A DNA stretch of 64,000 nt, taken from contig VCMS01000135.1 in assembly GCA_022539475.1 (NCBI GenBank), positions 80,788-144,787 on the forward strand, read 5' to 3'. The notes beneath the pieces are model-generated. The model did no database searches and was not told the DNA's origin. It worked only from the letters and a program-made list of their open reading frames with translations. The DNA comes from Gracilaria domingensis. Lineage: Eukaryota; Rhodophyta; Florideophyceae; Gracilariales; Gracilariaceae. A program made the translations under genes and the position numbers. Shown piece after piece: positions 53,739 through 64,000 of the stretch; the first letter of the stretch is position 1, and each line of letters opens with the position of its first letter.

Positions 53739-56700
53739 ATGACCCAAACCCGTTTCTCACCCCAACACCTCATCGAGGATCCCACTTCCCTCCCCGAACC
53801 AAGCGCCGCAGACTCAACAACACCGAACCCCCTTCCTTCCCCCCTCTAACCGCCCGTCCGATAACGTAGCACTCGCAGACGACGACCCTTATCTCCAGGA
53901 ACAGCTTGCTCTCTCCCTACGCTCATCCGACGCAGCACAGATACTCAGCCCGCATCACCAACTCGCCTCCCAGTCCCCTTCCACAGGCTCAGGTAACGCC
54001 TTCTCCCCCTCTCCACCCTCACAGAAAGACCACATCCATAACCTCGTCACCTACATATCCTCCATCGCCACAAAACTCGGAAAGCGTTCTGCTGACGAGC
54101 TCATCAACATTCTCAAGCAATCCACCTTTCCCTCTTCCCTCTTCCAGACCTCCATCACTTCCGCTGCCGAATGTCTGAAACTGCACTCCAAAATCTTCGA
54201 AGAAACAGTCAGCTCCATTGGGTTCACCTCAACCATCATCCATGACAAAAACCATAACTTCTCCGCCACCCTCTACCTCAGGGACCCCGTTCAGGTTCTC
54301 CTACAACAACTTCGTCTCGCATCCCACAGCAACTCCTTCTTTCATCCAGTCAAACAAGCTTCAAGAACAGGAACTACCGCAATCGCACACCCTATGGCTT
54401 CGGAACTCGGCCGCCATGTCGTCCCGACTATCAAGAGGCATATCATGCATTCTCCGGACCCCGACGTCATCTGGCACGATCCCAGTATCACCGGCACAGA
54501 CTCGTTCGTCGGCCTCGTTCAACTATATTCAGAAAAGTGTTCCACCTGTTTGAAAAGTTCTTCTGTTACGTCGTATTCTCTTCACATCACCCTCCTCAAT
54601 TTCAATGACTCCTTCCGCAGAAAGTGCATCACGCAGAACTACACACTCGTCGGATAAATACCCACATCCTTCACCTCTGACTCGTCCTCCACTGACACAG
54701 ATTCCTTGGAAGTCGCTCCCTCAACCCCCAGCGTGACCCGCATTGTGCGCATGCAGCTCGTCCAGGAGTCCCTAGAAACCATCCTCAAACCTCTGTATCA
54801 TATCGGTATGAAGGGTTTTTCCTTCCGCGACGCCAAAGGAGTCCTTCGTCAATGCCATCCAGTCATCTCCAACTATAGCGCTGACATCCCCGAAGCCAAG
54901 GACATTCTCGCAGTACTTCATGGCACAAAGCCAAGCAAACCCTGCCACCGGTGTCTCCTCCCTCGTTCACAACTCAACCTCTACCAATCTATTCTCACAG
55001 AGCGAACCCTCTCACACACTTTGCAAACCAGAAAAAGACATGATGACCTACTTCTCGAGGCAGATTCTGCTCTCCTCTCCCATAGACCACGGGTTGCAAG
55101 GAATCTCAAAGAAGAAGCTGCAGAACTTCTCCACTCCACCTCTCTCTCTCCATACAAGTCCTTTCTGGAATCTTACCCTCTTCTCAACATCTCTTCACTG
55201 GTCACTCCTTATTCAATCTTCTCCTTCGAGCCCCTTCACAACTTTCACCTTGGCATCTCTAAACTCATCAAACTCGCCACAATCGAACGCCTGAAGTCCG
55301 ATTCTCTTCACACTTCCGTGGGCTTCAATGGATCCTCCAGGTCGTTTCGGTCCATCAGAACATCTATTCTTACTCACGCCAACTCCATCCTAGCTGACAT
55401 CGAACGCTCGTTTCCGGCTCCAGGGCTTCATATTGATTTCTCGACATCTGAAAAGGGTAAGTCTCTCAACGGCTTCTTCACCACTGACGGAATCAGAGGC
55501 ATGCTAGAAGCAAAGGACTATCGCGCCCTCGACATGGTCTTCCCCTTCATCGGTGCATTCTTCGACCGTTGCTGCGGTGAAGTATCTCCCGCCCCAATAA
55601 CCACCATTTTCACCTCTTACGTCGATCTCGTCAATAACATTCTTCACTACCACACTGCCCTAGAATGGACTGATGATCGCTTACGCTCTTTGGAGACTCT
55701 CATCAAGAACTTCAAGACTCAAACTGTCTCAGTTTTGGGTCCATACCAGGCCTCCAACTTTCGTACTCTCAAATTCCATCTCCTGGATCACATCATTCCA
55801 GACATCCGTCGATACGGAGGCCTCCATTTCGGTGATGCAGGTGTGTACGACCACGCGCATCTCCTCTTCAAGAACCACTACCGCCGTACCTCTCGCAGAA
55901 GATCAACTGCGCATAAGGAAACAGTGGACTCAATCCAAGAGTCGCAGGATTTCTTACACTCCATCTCGGTAAGGAAACACTTCTCCATGTCTACCAACTC
56001 GGCCAGTCGTTTGTCGCGGCGGTGTCCCTCCATGGTTCGTGATGGTAGTTCATTCTCCCTCTTCGACATCATCACGGCCGACAAGTATCTACGGTCCCAT
56101 CCAAACGTCCCGTCATCTGCTCTCACAGATTTGTTCTCCAAAACTACATTGCAGTTCATCAACCAAATCTCTCGCGACGCTCTCTCTTCCTTCCGTACCC
56201 TAAGCTTAGAAACTCTTCAACCGTTGGACAACCCCCATGACATCAAAATCACCGTCGTTAACTCCGCTTACATTTTTCTGGATTCTGCCCCTCGCTGGAT
56301 GAATACGATCGTCACTTTCAATGCATTAGACTGCGAGAGCCGGATGTCTCTTTGTGTGAACGTATTTTTGCAACCACTTCTTTCGGCCCTTCCAAGTCCC
56401 CAAAATTCTCTACCGTCCTGGTTAATGGAACTCCTCCTCCCGGTTGTGACTTCCCGACCGCATGGGTATGCAAAGTCTTTGCCCTGGTTCGCTTTAGCAG
56501 ATGTAACCAAAGCAATTCCGATTCTGAATTTGCCTTTGTTCGCTTCTTCGAGGTAACGGAGCCGTTGGATAACATTGACGAATCCTTGAACTGCATTTCC
56601 GTCCGCTGGGCCACGGATGACGAGGAAGAACACACATTGCAAACCTCCAATTCTCTAAAACGGTCAACAACTGCATCTGTATCCCCATGGTTCGGTCTCG

Positions 56701-56915
56701 TCCCATTCTCTTCGATCAAAGGCTCGGTACACATCCTCCGACAAAACTATCCCGCACCCCCTTTTTCCCTCCATTGCACTGGAAGTTCCACCGATTCTAC
56801 ATTAACAGATTCTATCGCAATCCCCGAGCTCGTTTACACTACCATCCAATCACCAAACTTTCGTAACGTAAACCATAATGCATTAGTGACGTTCTATCCA
56901 ATTCTCCTCATGTAA
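53739..56915 (+). pseudogene. KDZ/Plavaka-like DNA transposase
   Basis: About 1,050 residues once frame breaks are ignored. Likely start: ATG near 53739, with a frame change near 53830. The region to 54657 holds SFVGLVQLYSEKCSTC and the helical blocks before it; TAA at 54655-54657 interrupts; 54706-56556 is a 616-residue frame with DIPEAKDILAVLHGTKPSKP then Cys-x2-Cys, YSIFSFEPLHNFHLGISKL, FRTLKFHLLDHIIPDIRRYGG and HAHLLFKNHYRRTSRR. These match, from memory, the blocks of fungal and algal Plavaka/KDZ transposases (ClvP motif; H...H...IxxxG; K.HYRxTxRR). A frame change near 56340 leads to the C-terminal part ending 56915. Element ends were not identified. Confidence 0.65.
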
Positions 56916-56956
56916 TCCTTCTTGCACAGACCTTTCCCTCACATCCCTCTCTGCAG

Positions 56957-59350
56957 TTATGTCGTAGAACATACGGTCTCCCCGACTGCAGCATCCAACA
57001 TAGCAATCCAGTACAGCTCCGAGCTTCTCAGAGATCTCTCCCATAAACACATCTTCTCGGACAGCAAGGTACATTTTCCTTTTCGACGGAATCCAGTAAG
57101 CCACAGTGCCCACCGGTCATCATTTCCATCCCGCGCATCTTCACCATTCGATGGGCCATTTCTGAACTCTGTTGGATAACTCTGCTGCATGCGGACCCTC
57201 ACGGTCTTCAGTATACTCTCAAGTGCCAGTGGTAGATATTTCCCGAACAAGTTGGAGAACAACACTTGTGTCTTACCACCTCTCCCTCGTTCAGACTCTG
57301 TCGCGCGAGCAACGGACGCTATCCAGGCATCAAGACGTGCCAGATGCATAATTGTTCCATCCACTGGATCCCTCTCTTCGGTATTCCTCGAACTTGTTTG
57401 TAAAACGTCGTAGCCCATGAACTCACGCAGCACCTCCAAGCTCAGGCTGAACCGAAAAAGCAAGTCACATGGTTCATCTTCGGTTGCATGATATGGGTTA
57501 AAGCCCGAGAAACATATATCTTCTACCTTCTGAGTTCTCCACGACGACAGAATCTCACATCCATTTGCATCTTTGGGTAGGAGTTTTTCACGTACCCTCT
57601 GGTTTGTATTTCATACTTGTTCTGCTCCCTTTCATCATTTTTTATCGGGGTCCTTACAAGCATGTCGTAACCTACTCCCATCAATAACTTCTCCTTCGCA
57701 TGGCGTTTTCGAACACCTATTGAATCACTTAAAGCCTGTTTCAACCTTCTGCGCAAACAAATGTCGTGCGTTAACTGTTTCACACAGTCATCTTCCATTT
57801 TCATTCCTCGGATAGATTCCCAACGTGGCTTCATTACCTCCGTCTCCACAATTTGCATCAACAAATGGTCGCCTCCACCACGTACGGATGGCGTGTACGC
57901 CCTCATCTCCATGGCAAGATCCATTGGGCACCGTGGCACTATCTCCTTCCCATCAACAACCAGCACACTGTCGTCTTTCTCAGGTCCAACTGTCTCACTT
58001 CGGTTGCCCCAGTTCCTTGCCGGTATACTCATCTCGAAGCATAGCTCTCTTGTCTCGTCTTTGGCGTGTTGAAGTATGGAGTCATAGACGGTCTTCGCAA
58101 CACCAACAAACTCGTCGTTCACGTCAATGTTGTACCGCTTCCTGCTCTTGTTACTGTCACGTTCTTTCCTTTTCCCTCCAAGTCTAAGAGCCTCTCTCAA
58201 AGAGTGTATGAGAACCGTTTGTTCTCTGACCTTAACCTCCGTTGCTCTATGTTCTTCTGAGCAAGTCGTACGCTCATTTTCAGACTTTGCTTGTCCTCTA
58301 TTGTACGATACAGATCTCCCTTCAGTTTCCCGATCTTTTCCAAAAGCTCGTATCGCGGAGTAAGGGATTCCTCTTCATCTTCTTCCATTGCACCATGCAG
58401 GGAAAAGCTCCGTGACAAAGCACCACGATCAACATCTTTATCGTTCCATACTTCTCTACGGACGTTTGCTATGACAGATTGCCGATCGTTCCCCACCCGT
58501 CTATTCCCATTTCCATGGTTCGTCCTTCTTCTGACCTGATTGAAGCTGTTTCTCTGTGACTCACCTGTGACTGGTGTGGTTGTATCTCGTCTTCGTCTTC
58601 GTCTTCCTTGTGTCTGGACCCAATATGAGGGACGGAATCATGCCTGCCTTCATGGGAGCCATATGCGTTGCATTTCCGGCGTCCACGTTATCGTTCGCCT
58701 CCACATTATCCTTGTCCTCGACGTCACTTGGGATATCTACTGCGTCCGTGGACTCCCGCTCCTTTCTTCCACTGCCTTTCTTGGCACGAGAGACACCCTC
58801 ATTCATTTTCTCGTTCCTCTTCACTCTTCTCGAATCATAACTGTTACGTTCTGTTCCGGCAGCGCTTCTGGGTATCTCCCTATCCCCAGGTTCGGCTCTA
58901 GGTTCGGCTCTCACGATGGCGTAATCCACGGTTTCCATCTCCGCATTGTCATCCGCAGTTCTCACCTTGTCGAAAAATCATCGATACGAGGACCTTCTGT
59001 TCCTCCACTGCCTCTTGTCCTCCTTACATTCTGACGTACAGCCGTTCTTCTCTTATTTCTTTCATCGCTTTGACATCTACATTTCCATCATCACTGACCC
59101 TTGGCTCTTCCATTGCAGCCATGTGGCGTGTAACAGGCCCACGCATTGCACTATCCTTGGCTTGAACGGTTTCACTTACTGTGCGTTCCGTAGTGCATGT
59201 GGAAGCTCCTGACCTCCTTCTCGGTTTTACTTCCGATACTGTAGATGAAGATTTTGGTTTGCGAAGTCCAGCACGAGGTGCTCGGCCTCGGCTACCTCTC
59301 CCATTAGTAACACTACTTCGTGAGACGACCGCGCTCCTACGTTTGGCCAC
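56957..59350 (-). pseudogene. Unknown charged protein, broken into several frames
   Basis: Minus-strand pieces in order: 59024-59350 (basic, Ser/Arg-rich), 58561-58965 (acidic/basic repeats), 58197-58496 (coiled-coil-like, Leu-Leu-Glu-Lys-Ile-Gly-Lys-Leu), 57523-58200 (225 residues) and 56957-57463 (168 residues). They adjoin almost without gaps, so one protein of about 780 residues with frame breaks is likely. The N-terminal third is low complexity; the C-terminal half looks globular (Cys-Phe-Glu-Met...Trp-Gly). No family recognised. It ends 42 bases from the KDZ-like transposase, tail to tail, so it could be the element's second gene. Confidence 0.45.
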
Positions 59351-59890
59351 CCCAGTATCCCAGCGCTCCGGCGGTACCGATCCTTTCGCGGTTTACCACC
59401 TGCATGCTCCGCACGTTGAGGGGCCATCCGAGATCCTTCGGCCTTCGTGCGCGGTAGTATTACGGAACAGATATAGAAACGTGAACGATACTGAAGGTAT
59501 ATGATTGAGAGTGATATGTGAGGGTCACGTACTCGGTGTGCAGGACTGATATGTGAAGGGGAGGGGAATTTAACCTCGTACTGCATATATGGAGAAAAGC
59601 ATTCTGCAGCATTTGTGGCGGATCGGCATTCAATTTTTGGACCTTTCCCGGGTCCATATTCCGGACTTGGTCCGATTTCCCGGATGTTGCGCCCTGCATA
59701 TACAAGTACGGCACTTTCAACGATCTTTCATACCACTATATGCATCAATATGTTACACAGTACAGCTTGAGTGTACATATGAGTAGTATTTCTGCAATCA
59801 TAGCACAAGTGTTCAATGCAATTTACTTCAACAAAAAGCTTTTCTCACTACATTGAGCCCATACGAAGTTCAAGGACATTGTCTGAGAAC

Positions 59891-60480
59891 CTAGGTTAAC
59901 CTTTCCCAAGGATATGTGGGTCCATAGTCAACGTAAATTTTGTCGTGCTCCTTAATTTCCCTTGAGGCCGTGACTACGAGGAGTCTGTAGTTCTCCAAAA
60001 GCCCCAAAGTTGTAGCCTGATACTCTGTGGGCTGGCGAATGAATACATTTGGTTTGCGTGCCATGTTAGAATCCATTTCTTCCAATTCCTTGTCCTCATC
60101 ACCTTCACGATATGACGCGTCATTGATATAGCCCGCTACACAGAAGGAGCAGGAACTATCCAGGCATGACCAGCGTTGACTTCAGTATCATAATGCGGGA
60201 GAGTGTTGTACATTTGCCCCTTCACCCTCACTTGCATGCAATACTTCCTGAACCGAGATGCAGTGGCCCCCAGCATTCCGTCTCCATACGTCAAATGTGT
60301 GGTATTGCGTCGGCTTAGATCATGATACACCAAGGTCCCATAAAAGTATCCAATAACCTCCCCTTCGGAAAACGCCCTACTCGTAAATACTCCATTTCCA
60401 CTTGCTGCATGTTTGATATTCGACTTCTTCACATAGAGCCATAGCGATGTCGCCTCGACAGAGAGTAAAGTGTGACTGTC
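59891..60480 (-). other. SET-like domain at C-terminus of fusion
   Basis: Begins GNGVFTSRAFSEGEVIGYFYGTLVY, the SET-N 'GxGvfa...GevIgeY.G' block. About 190 bases later, in a shifted frame, GYINDASY takes the place of the family's 'NHSCxPN' neighbourhood (many SET proteins of this subgroup have YINDA), and NVFIRQ follows. The last block TASREIKEHDKIYVDYGPTY corresponds to 'I..GEEL..DYG..Y', which ends the SET fold. The canonical NHxC motif is not seen, so lysine methylation is an inference. Confidence 0.6.
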
Positions 60481-60849
60481 CAACGTAGTCATCTTCCCTT
60501 GTAAGGCAAGTGGCCACTCATGGAACGGTTTCTCTTTGTACGTAGTGATAAGACCAGGTTCATTCCAATAGGTGGATAGGTACGACATGATATGGAATGG
60601 GAAAGATTGGTACGATGGGAATCCCTTGGGTGCATTCCATATAGTCGAAGTCTTTCGTTTCCGTTCAGGAAATTTGGCATCCACCACATAAGACGCTTGA
60701 ACTACCTCATTCGTAACCGGTTCTTTCATCTTCAATTCATTGCGCCACACCTTTCTTGCGTAATGCACAATAGCATTGTGCTTGGCATGAGAGAAACACT
60801 GCTCATCTTGCTCACATCCAATGAAACGCCGAGGCCCCTCAATATCCAT

Positions 60850-61600
60850 ACATGCCAGCGCGCACGAGAACGTCCCGGAGTAGAGATCAACCACAACATC
60901 CCCGGGATTCGAGAACCTCGCTATCAGCTCCATCAGTAGCTGCCTCGACTTTTGTTCTGGACGAGCCTTCGCGGTTCGAATTCTTCTACCACTCTTCACT
61001 CTCCATCGGAGACTCTCCCCAGGCGTAAGATTTGGAACCTGGTCAATGATAGAATAGTGCCCAGGATAGCGAGCTGAAACGTAGTTGAAGTTCTGATAGT
61101 TCACCATTACCTTCTGTTCCGCGTACGGGTTTCCATTCCTCACGCCATGCACGGCGTACTCCGTCGCCCCAAACAGGCGAGTAGTATTACGCGCAGGGTT
61201 CTTCAAGGGGTTCGAACGAGAACGAATGAAGTTCATGGGGTCGAATCCACTAAGAATGATGCGGTTTTCTTTCCGCTTGCGTCCTCCGACTTGTGCTCTC
61301 GCAAAATCTCTTCCCAGTCTCCAAACTGGTCGATACTGCAGAACAAAACGAAATGTCCTCCTGGTCGAAGCATGGATGCCATGATGTCCGCAGTATTGTC
61401 CATATCATCGTCAGCCAATTCGTCGTACTCGCTGTCGCGGATGCCATATGGTGGGTCTGTGAGCACGAACTGAACGTTGCCTTCCAAAGATGTATCCGAT
61501 GGGAAGATAGTACCATGGGCCTCCACCAGTTCGTCATATCCGACACAATGCATTGAGAATTGCTTCTCCATGCTTCTCGCACCACATCTAGAGCATTTAA
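60850..61600 (-). other. Permuted DNA methyltransferase domain within fusion
   Basis: Upstream of motif IV is FDDTRTLNALDVVREAW, after it LRPGGHFVLFCSIDQFGDW (the strand-helix region after motif IV), then a target-recognition-like segment, PEQKSRQLLMELI (motif X region) and the motif I glycine loop with Tyr-Ser-Gly-Thr replacing the common Phe-x-Gly-Ser/Thr-Gly. These features follow the beta-class order closely. Frame changes lie at about 61600, 61575 and 61235. Confidence 0.7.
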
Positions 61601-63049
61601 CGTGCGCGTGTCATCAAAGTCATGAGGGGGGAGAACCCCATCTGGAACGTTATCTTTCGCCCCAACAGAGGCACCAGGTGTATCACCTTCTTCATTGTCG
61701 CTATCGAGGATGACGATGACATCGGAGTTAACTGAGCTTTTCCCTGCGGCGTTCCTCTTGGAGGAGCTCGGAATCTGTATCGAGTCCTCAACCTTAACCG
61801 TGACGGTATTACTTCCTCCATCCTGCCCTGAAGGAGCGGCCCTAGGGATAAGTCGAGATGGTTGGAGTTATGTACAGACATCGCTTGACGAATAGGAGAC
61901 ACGTACTCTTCGGAGAATACATTGAAACGGGGTGGTACTCGTGCGGGGCGGCCAGGTCTGAAGCTTTCCAACAAATTCCATCTTGACGTTGGGGACATTT
62001 TGTATAGGAAGCCATTCAACACAATCTTGCTGAAATCTGCCAAGAATTCCTTTGCCAACTCCCGTAAGTTGGCGTCGATAGTATCCGGAAGAGTATGAAC
62101 CCAAGAAACGGTGTCGTTCACATCCAACGTGGGTTTCAGTTCTTCCCCAACGTATGAAAAGCTGACTCCGGACTGTACCCAACAGAGCGGGATTCAATGA
62201 CATGGAACCCAAGCGACTTCTTTTCTACAAGCAGGTATGGCAGCAACATCTGCTCACCATCAAAAAGCCTAAGGTTGAGGCAAAGAAATCCCATCCCTTA
62301 CAAATCGTTTGCACTGCATGTGCCATCCGTCTCCCGTGCGTCTCATTCGAAGCTATGTAGCCGTCGACGAACTGCACAGCTCTATGGGTTCCCTTCCCGG
62401 TCCTTCCTCTCTTCGCCGCTGGGAGATTTCTCTCCGAAGTTATATGCTTCACGAAAGAGAGATAGAGTAACTGCTGAAAACGAGTGGGAGGCCCAATCCT
62501 GAACGTAGTTCTCTTCGTCTGCTTACTGCCTGGACCATGTCGTTTGAAAAGGTCATTCCAGAAAGCCCGTTCTATGAACGAGTTACCGTTGTCGACATCC
62601 TTTTCAAGACTCAGGTAAACAAATCTCTCACGCGCCGATCAGAATTCTCGTCGTCTAGATCAGTGATACGCGTATATTTGTAGACCCTGCTCAGAAAACG
62701 CACGTCCAGACAGATCTTCGTGAGTTCTTTTGCGGAGTAGTTTTGGAAAGGACCCTTGACCGCAGTGGTGATGAACTCTCGTGCACATGCCAGGTGTTCA
62801 CGGTTTGATACAGCGTATTCCACAACTTCCGTGTACCCAACTTCACGCGATTACCAGTACCACTTCTTGAAGCGGCATACGCATCTCGCAACTCAATGAA
62901 CAACCCCCAACATTTCAAGAAACGCGTTGCCATGCTGGCTGAATCGAACGACGCGCTAGAGGATGCCTAGAGGATACCGTGCCGTGGTTCTCATCGGCCA
63001 GCACACTCTGCTTAACAGTCCGAGGAGCGTCATTTCCGGTGGACGCCAT

Positions 63050-63325
63050 GTAAGAACTGAGAATCGGAAAGGACGCGAAGTAAACGAGTATTGTGAAACG
63101 GTAGAAGTTTCGGAGATGTTTAAATGGGTGGGAAGCGTCGGAAACGTCGGGAAGCGTCGGAAACAATGGTGGAGAGCGCGGTTGCGACGGATTACCGAGA
63201 ACTGAGCGGGTAATGAAATAGAGAGACGAGAGTGGGATCTAAACACATCAAACCGGTGGGGCACCTCAGTATGTGCAGTGCATTATATGTCTAGTATGTA
63301 AAACCAACGTAGAAAACACTGGTTC
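63050..63325. promoter_or_regulatory. Upstream region of methylase-SET gene
   Basis: About 280 bases between the fusion's start codon and the foldback element. GGAAGCGTCGGAAACGTC-type direct repeats occur at 63131-63163 (GGAAGCGTCGGAAAC twice). Presumed promoter. Confidence 0.35.
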
Positions 63326-63960
63326 GTACATCTTTGAACATCGCCCGAGCGCCGTGTGGGAACCGCGGTTCGCCGAGTTCATAGCCGAGATCATAGCTAT
63401 GATCTCGGCTATGAACTCGGCGAACCGCGGTTCCGGCACGGCGCATCTGACGAAACGCCACGTGTATACCGCCGAAAGGACCCCCCCTGAGGACCCCCCT
63501 GGAGGACCCCTTGCTGGCGTTTATGTGGGCAGTGACGTCGAATAAACGGGAGAGCGATGGACACGCGGATGAACTTCGGACAATTGTGTAGCAAGCGTGA
63601 AGACGGAGGGGAAGGGCTTGAGGAGGAGAGACGATGCGGTGGGAGCGGAGCAGCGCACGGAGGGCGGCGGCCATCGACGGGGCGTCACTTATTCACTGCC
63701 CACATAAACGCCAGCAACACCACCAGGTAGTGGTGCGTGTGGGTGAGAACAGGTGCTTTGGTGCGCATTGTGTAGTAGAAGTGGTCTCCAGGGGTCCTCA
63801 GGGGGGGTCCTTTCGGCGGTATACACGTGGCGTTTCGTCAGATGCGCCGTGCCGGAACCGCGGTTCGCCGAGTTCATAGCCGAGATCATAGCTATGATCT
63901 CGGCTAATGACTCCGGCGACCGCGGTTCCACACGGCGGCTCGGGCGATGTTCAAGATGAT
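63326..63960. mobile_element. Foldback element with nested 76-bp palindromes
   Basis: The left arm (about 63328-63535) and right arm (about 63690-63957) are inverse copies of about 200 bases. Outer ends share GAACATCGCCCGAGC; inner ends share GCTGGCGTTTATGTGGGCAG. Each arm contains a 76-base palindrome: 63359-63434 is perfect (centre ATAG|CTAT, ends GGAACC...GGTTCC); 63854-63929 has a few changes. The right arm carries about 75 extra bases near 63715-63790. The centre (63540-63690) is GA-rich and non-coding. This is the structure of a foldback transposon or a large MITE. Confidence 0.8.
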
Positions 63961-64000
63961 GAAAGGCGAGGACAGTGGTGTCAACCAGGACGGAATCAGA

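Larger units (their letters stand above)
59891..63049 (-). pseudogene. DNA methyltransferase (N6/N4 type) fused to SET-like domain
   Basis: A long minus-strand coding region, about 1,050 residues, starting at the ATG complementary to 63047-63049. The first 480 residues have no domain I recognise. A DNA methylase follows: catalytic motif IV reads FVLTDPPYGI (about 61441-61470), and SAM-binding motif I comes later as VVVDLYSGTFSCA (about 60865-60905). The order IV before I is that of beta-class bacterial N6/N4 methylases (PF01555-like); DPPY suggests adenine N6. Next is a SET-like domain: SGNGVFTSRAFSEGEVIGYF, then (other frame) GYINDASYREGDEDK, and finally IKEHDKIYVDYGPTYPW. At least seven one- or two-base frame changes break it, several without any lost residues. 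Confidence 0.7.

Noticed and set aside
63291-63931. Repeated short proteins encoded in both foldback arms
   Set aside because: The same peptide appears in both arms only because the arms are inverse copies; the palindromes make every frame mirror itself.

Overview
The window looks like a stretch of nuclear chromosome from an intron-poor photosynthetic eukaryote, most likely a red alga. A florideophyte such as Chondrus is my guess; nothing in the sequence proves the genus. Evidence: a plastid or thylakoid-lumen type protein with an N-terminal targeting region, eukaryotic Cbf5/dyskerin with one short GT-AG intron, a PHD-finger protein, a PH-domain kinase, closely packed host genes in the first 16 kb, and then about 48 kb made almost wholly of decayed transposable elements of many classes.

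Layout. 1-16 kb is a host gene island: a large PHD-finger protein (+, 1330-6060 or on to 6367), a coiled-coil protein (+, 7597-8700), a small membrane protein (-, 8790-9002), dyskerin (+, two exons, 10094-11743), a PH-domain plus CAMK-like kinase (+, 12232-14421) and a plastid-type protein (-, 14954-15832). From 16.7 kb on, mobile DNA dominates: a broken PIF/Harbinger transposase, an 81-bp satellite, a nearly full-length but stop-ridden Helitron (-, 21.9-26.8 kb), two solo LTRs with perfect 5-bp target duplications, a pogo/DDE_1 transposase, an internally deleted 'plant transposon protein' element, a Gypsy relic on + with a MITE inside its gag and a third LTR at its broken RT, an unplaced gag-like frame, and a long Gypsy pol on - (46.5-51.5 kb). 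Two small unknown genes (20883-21368, 27372-27758) sit between elements.

The last 12 kb is the most unusual part. A KDZ/Plavaka-like transposase (+, 53.7-56.9 kb) is followed on the opposite strand by an unknown charged protein and by a long broken frame (63049-59891). That frame carries a permuted bacterial-type N6/N4 DNA methyltransferase (motif DPPYG before the SAM-binding motif) followed by a SET-like domain. A DNA methylase joined to a histone-methylase-type domain, beside a DNA transposase, is the best candidate for an undescribed system here. It is flanked by a cluster of repeated mini-exons (52-53.3 kb) and by a foldback element with 76-bp palindromes (63.3-63.96 kb).

Caution: several otherwise healthy coding regions, host genes included, are broken by single-base frame changes without accumulated stops. 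Some breaks may be base-calling or assembly indels and not decay. The Helitron and the two Gypsy elements carry in-frame stops or active-site changes, which do look like real decay.
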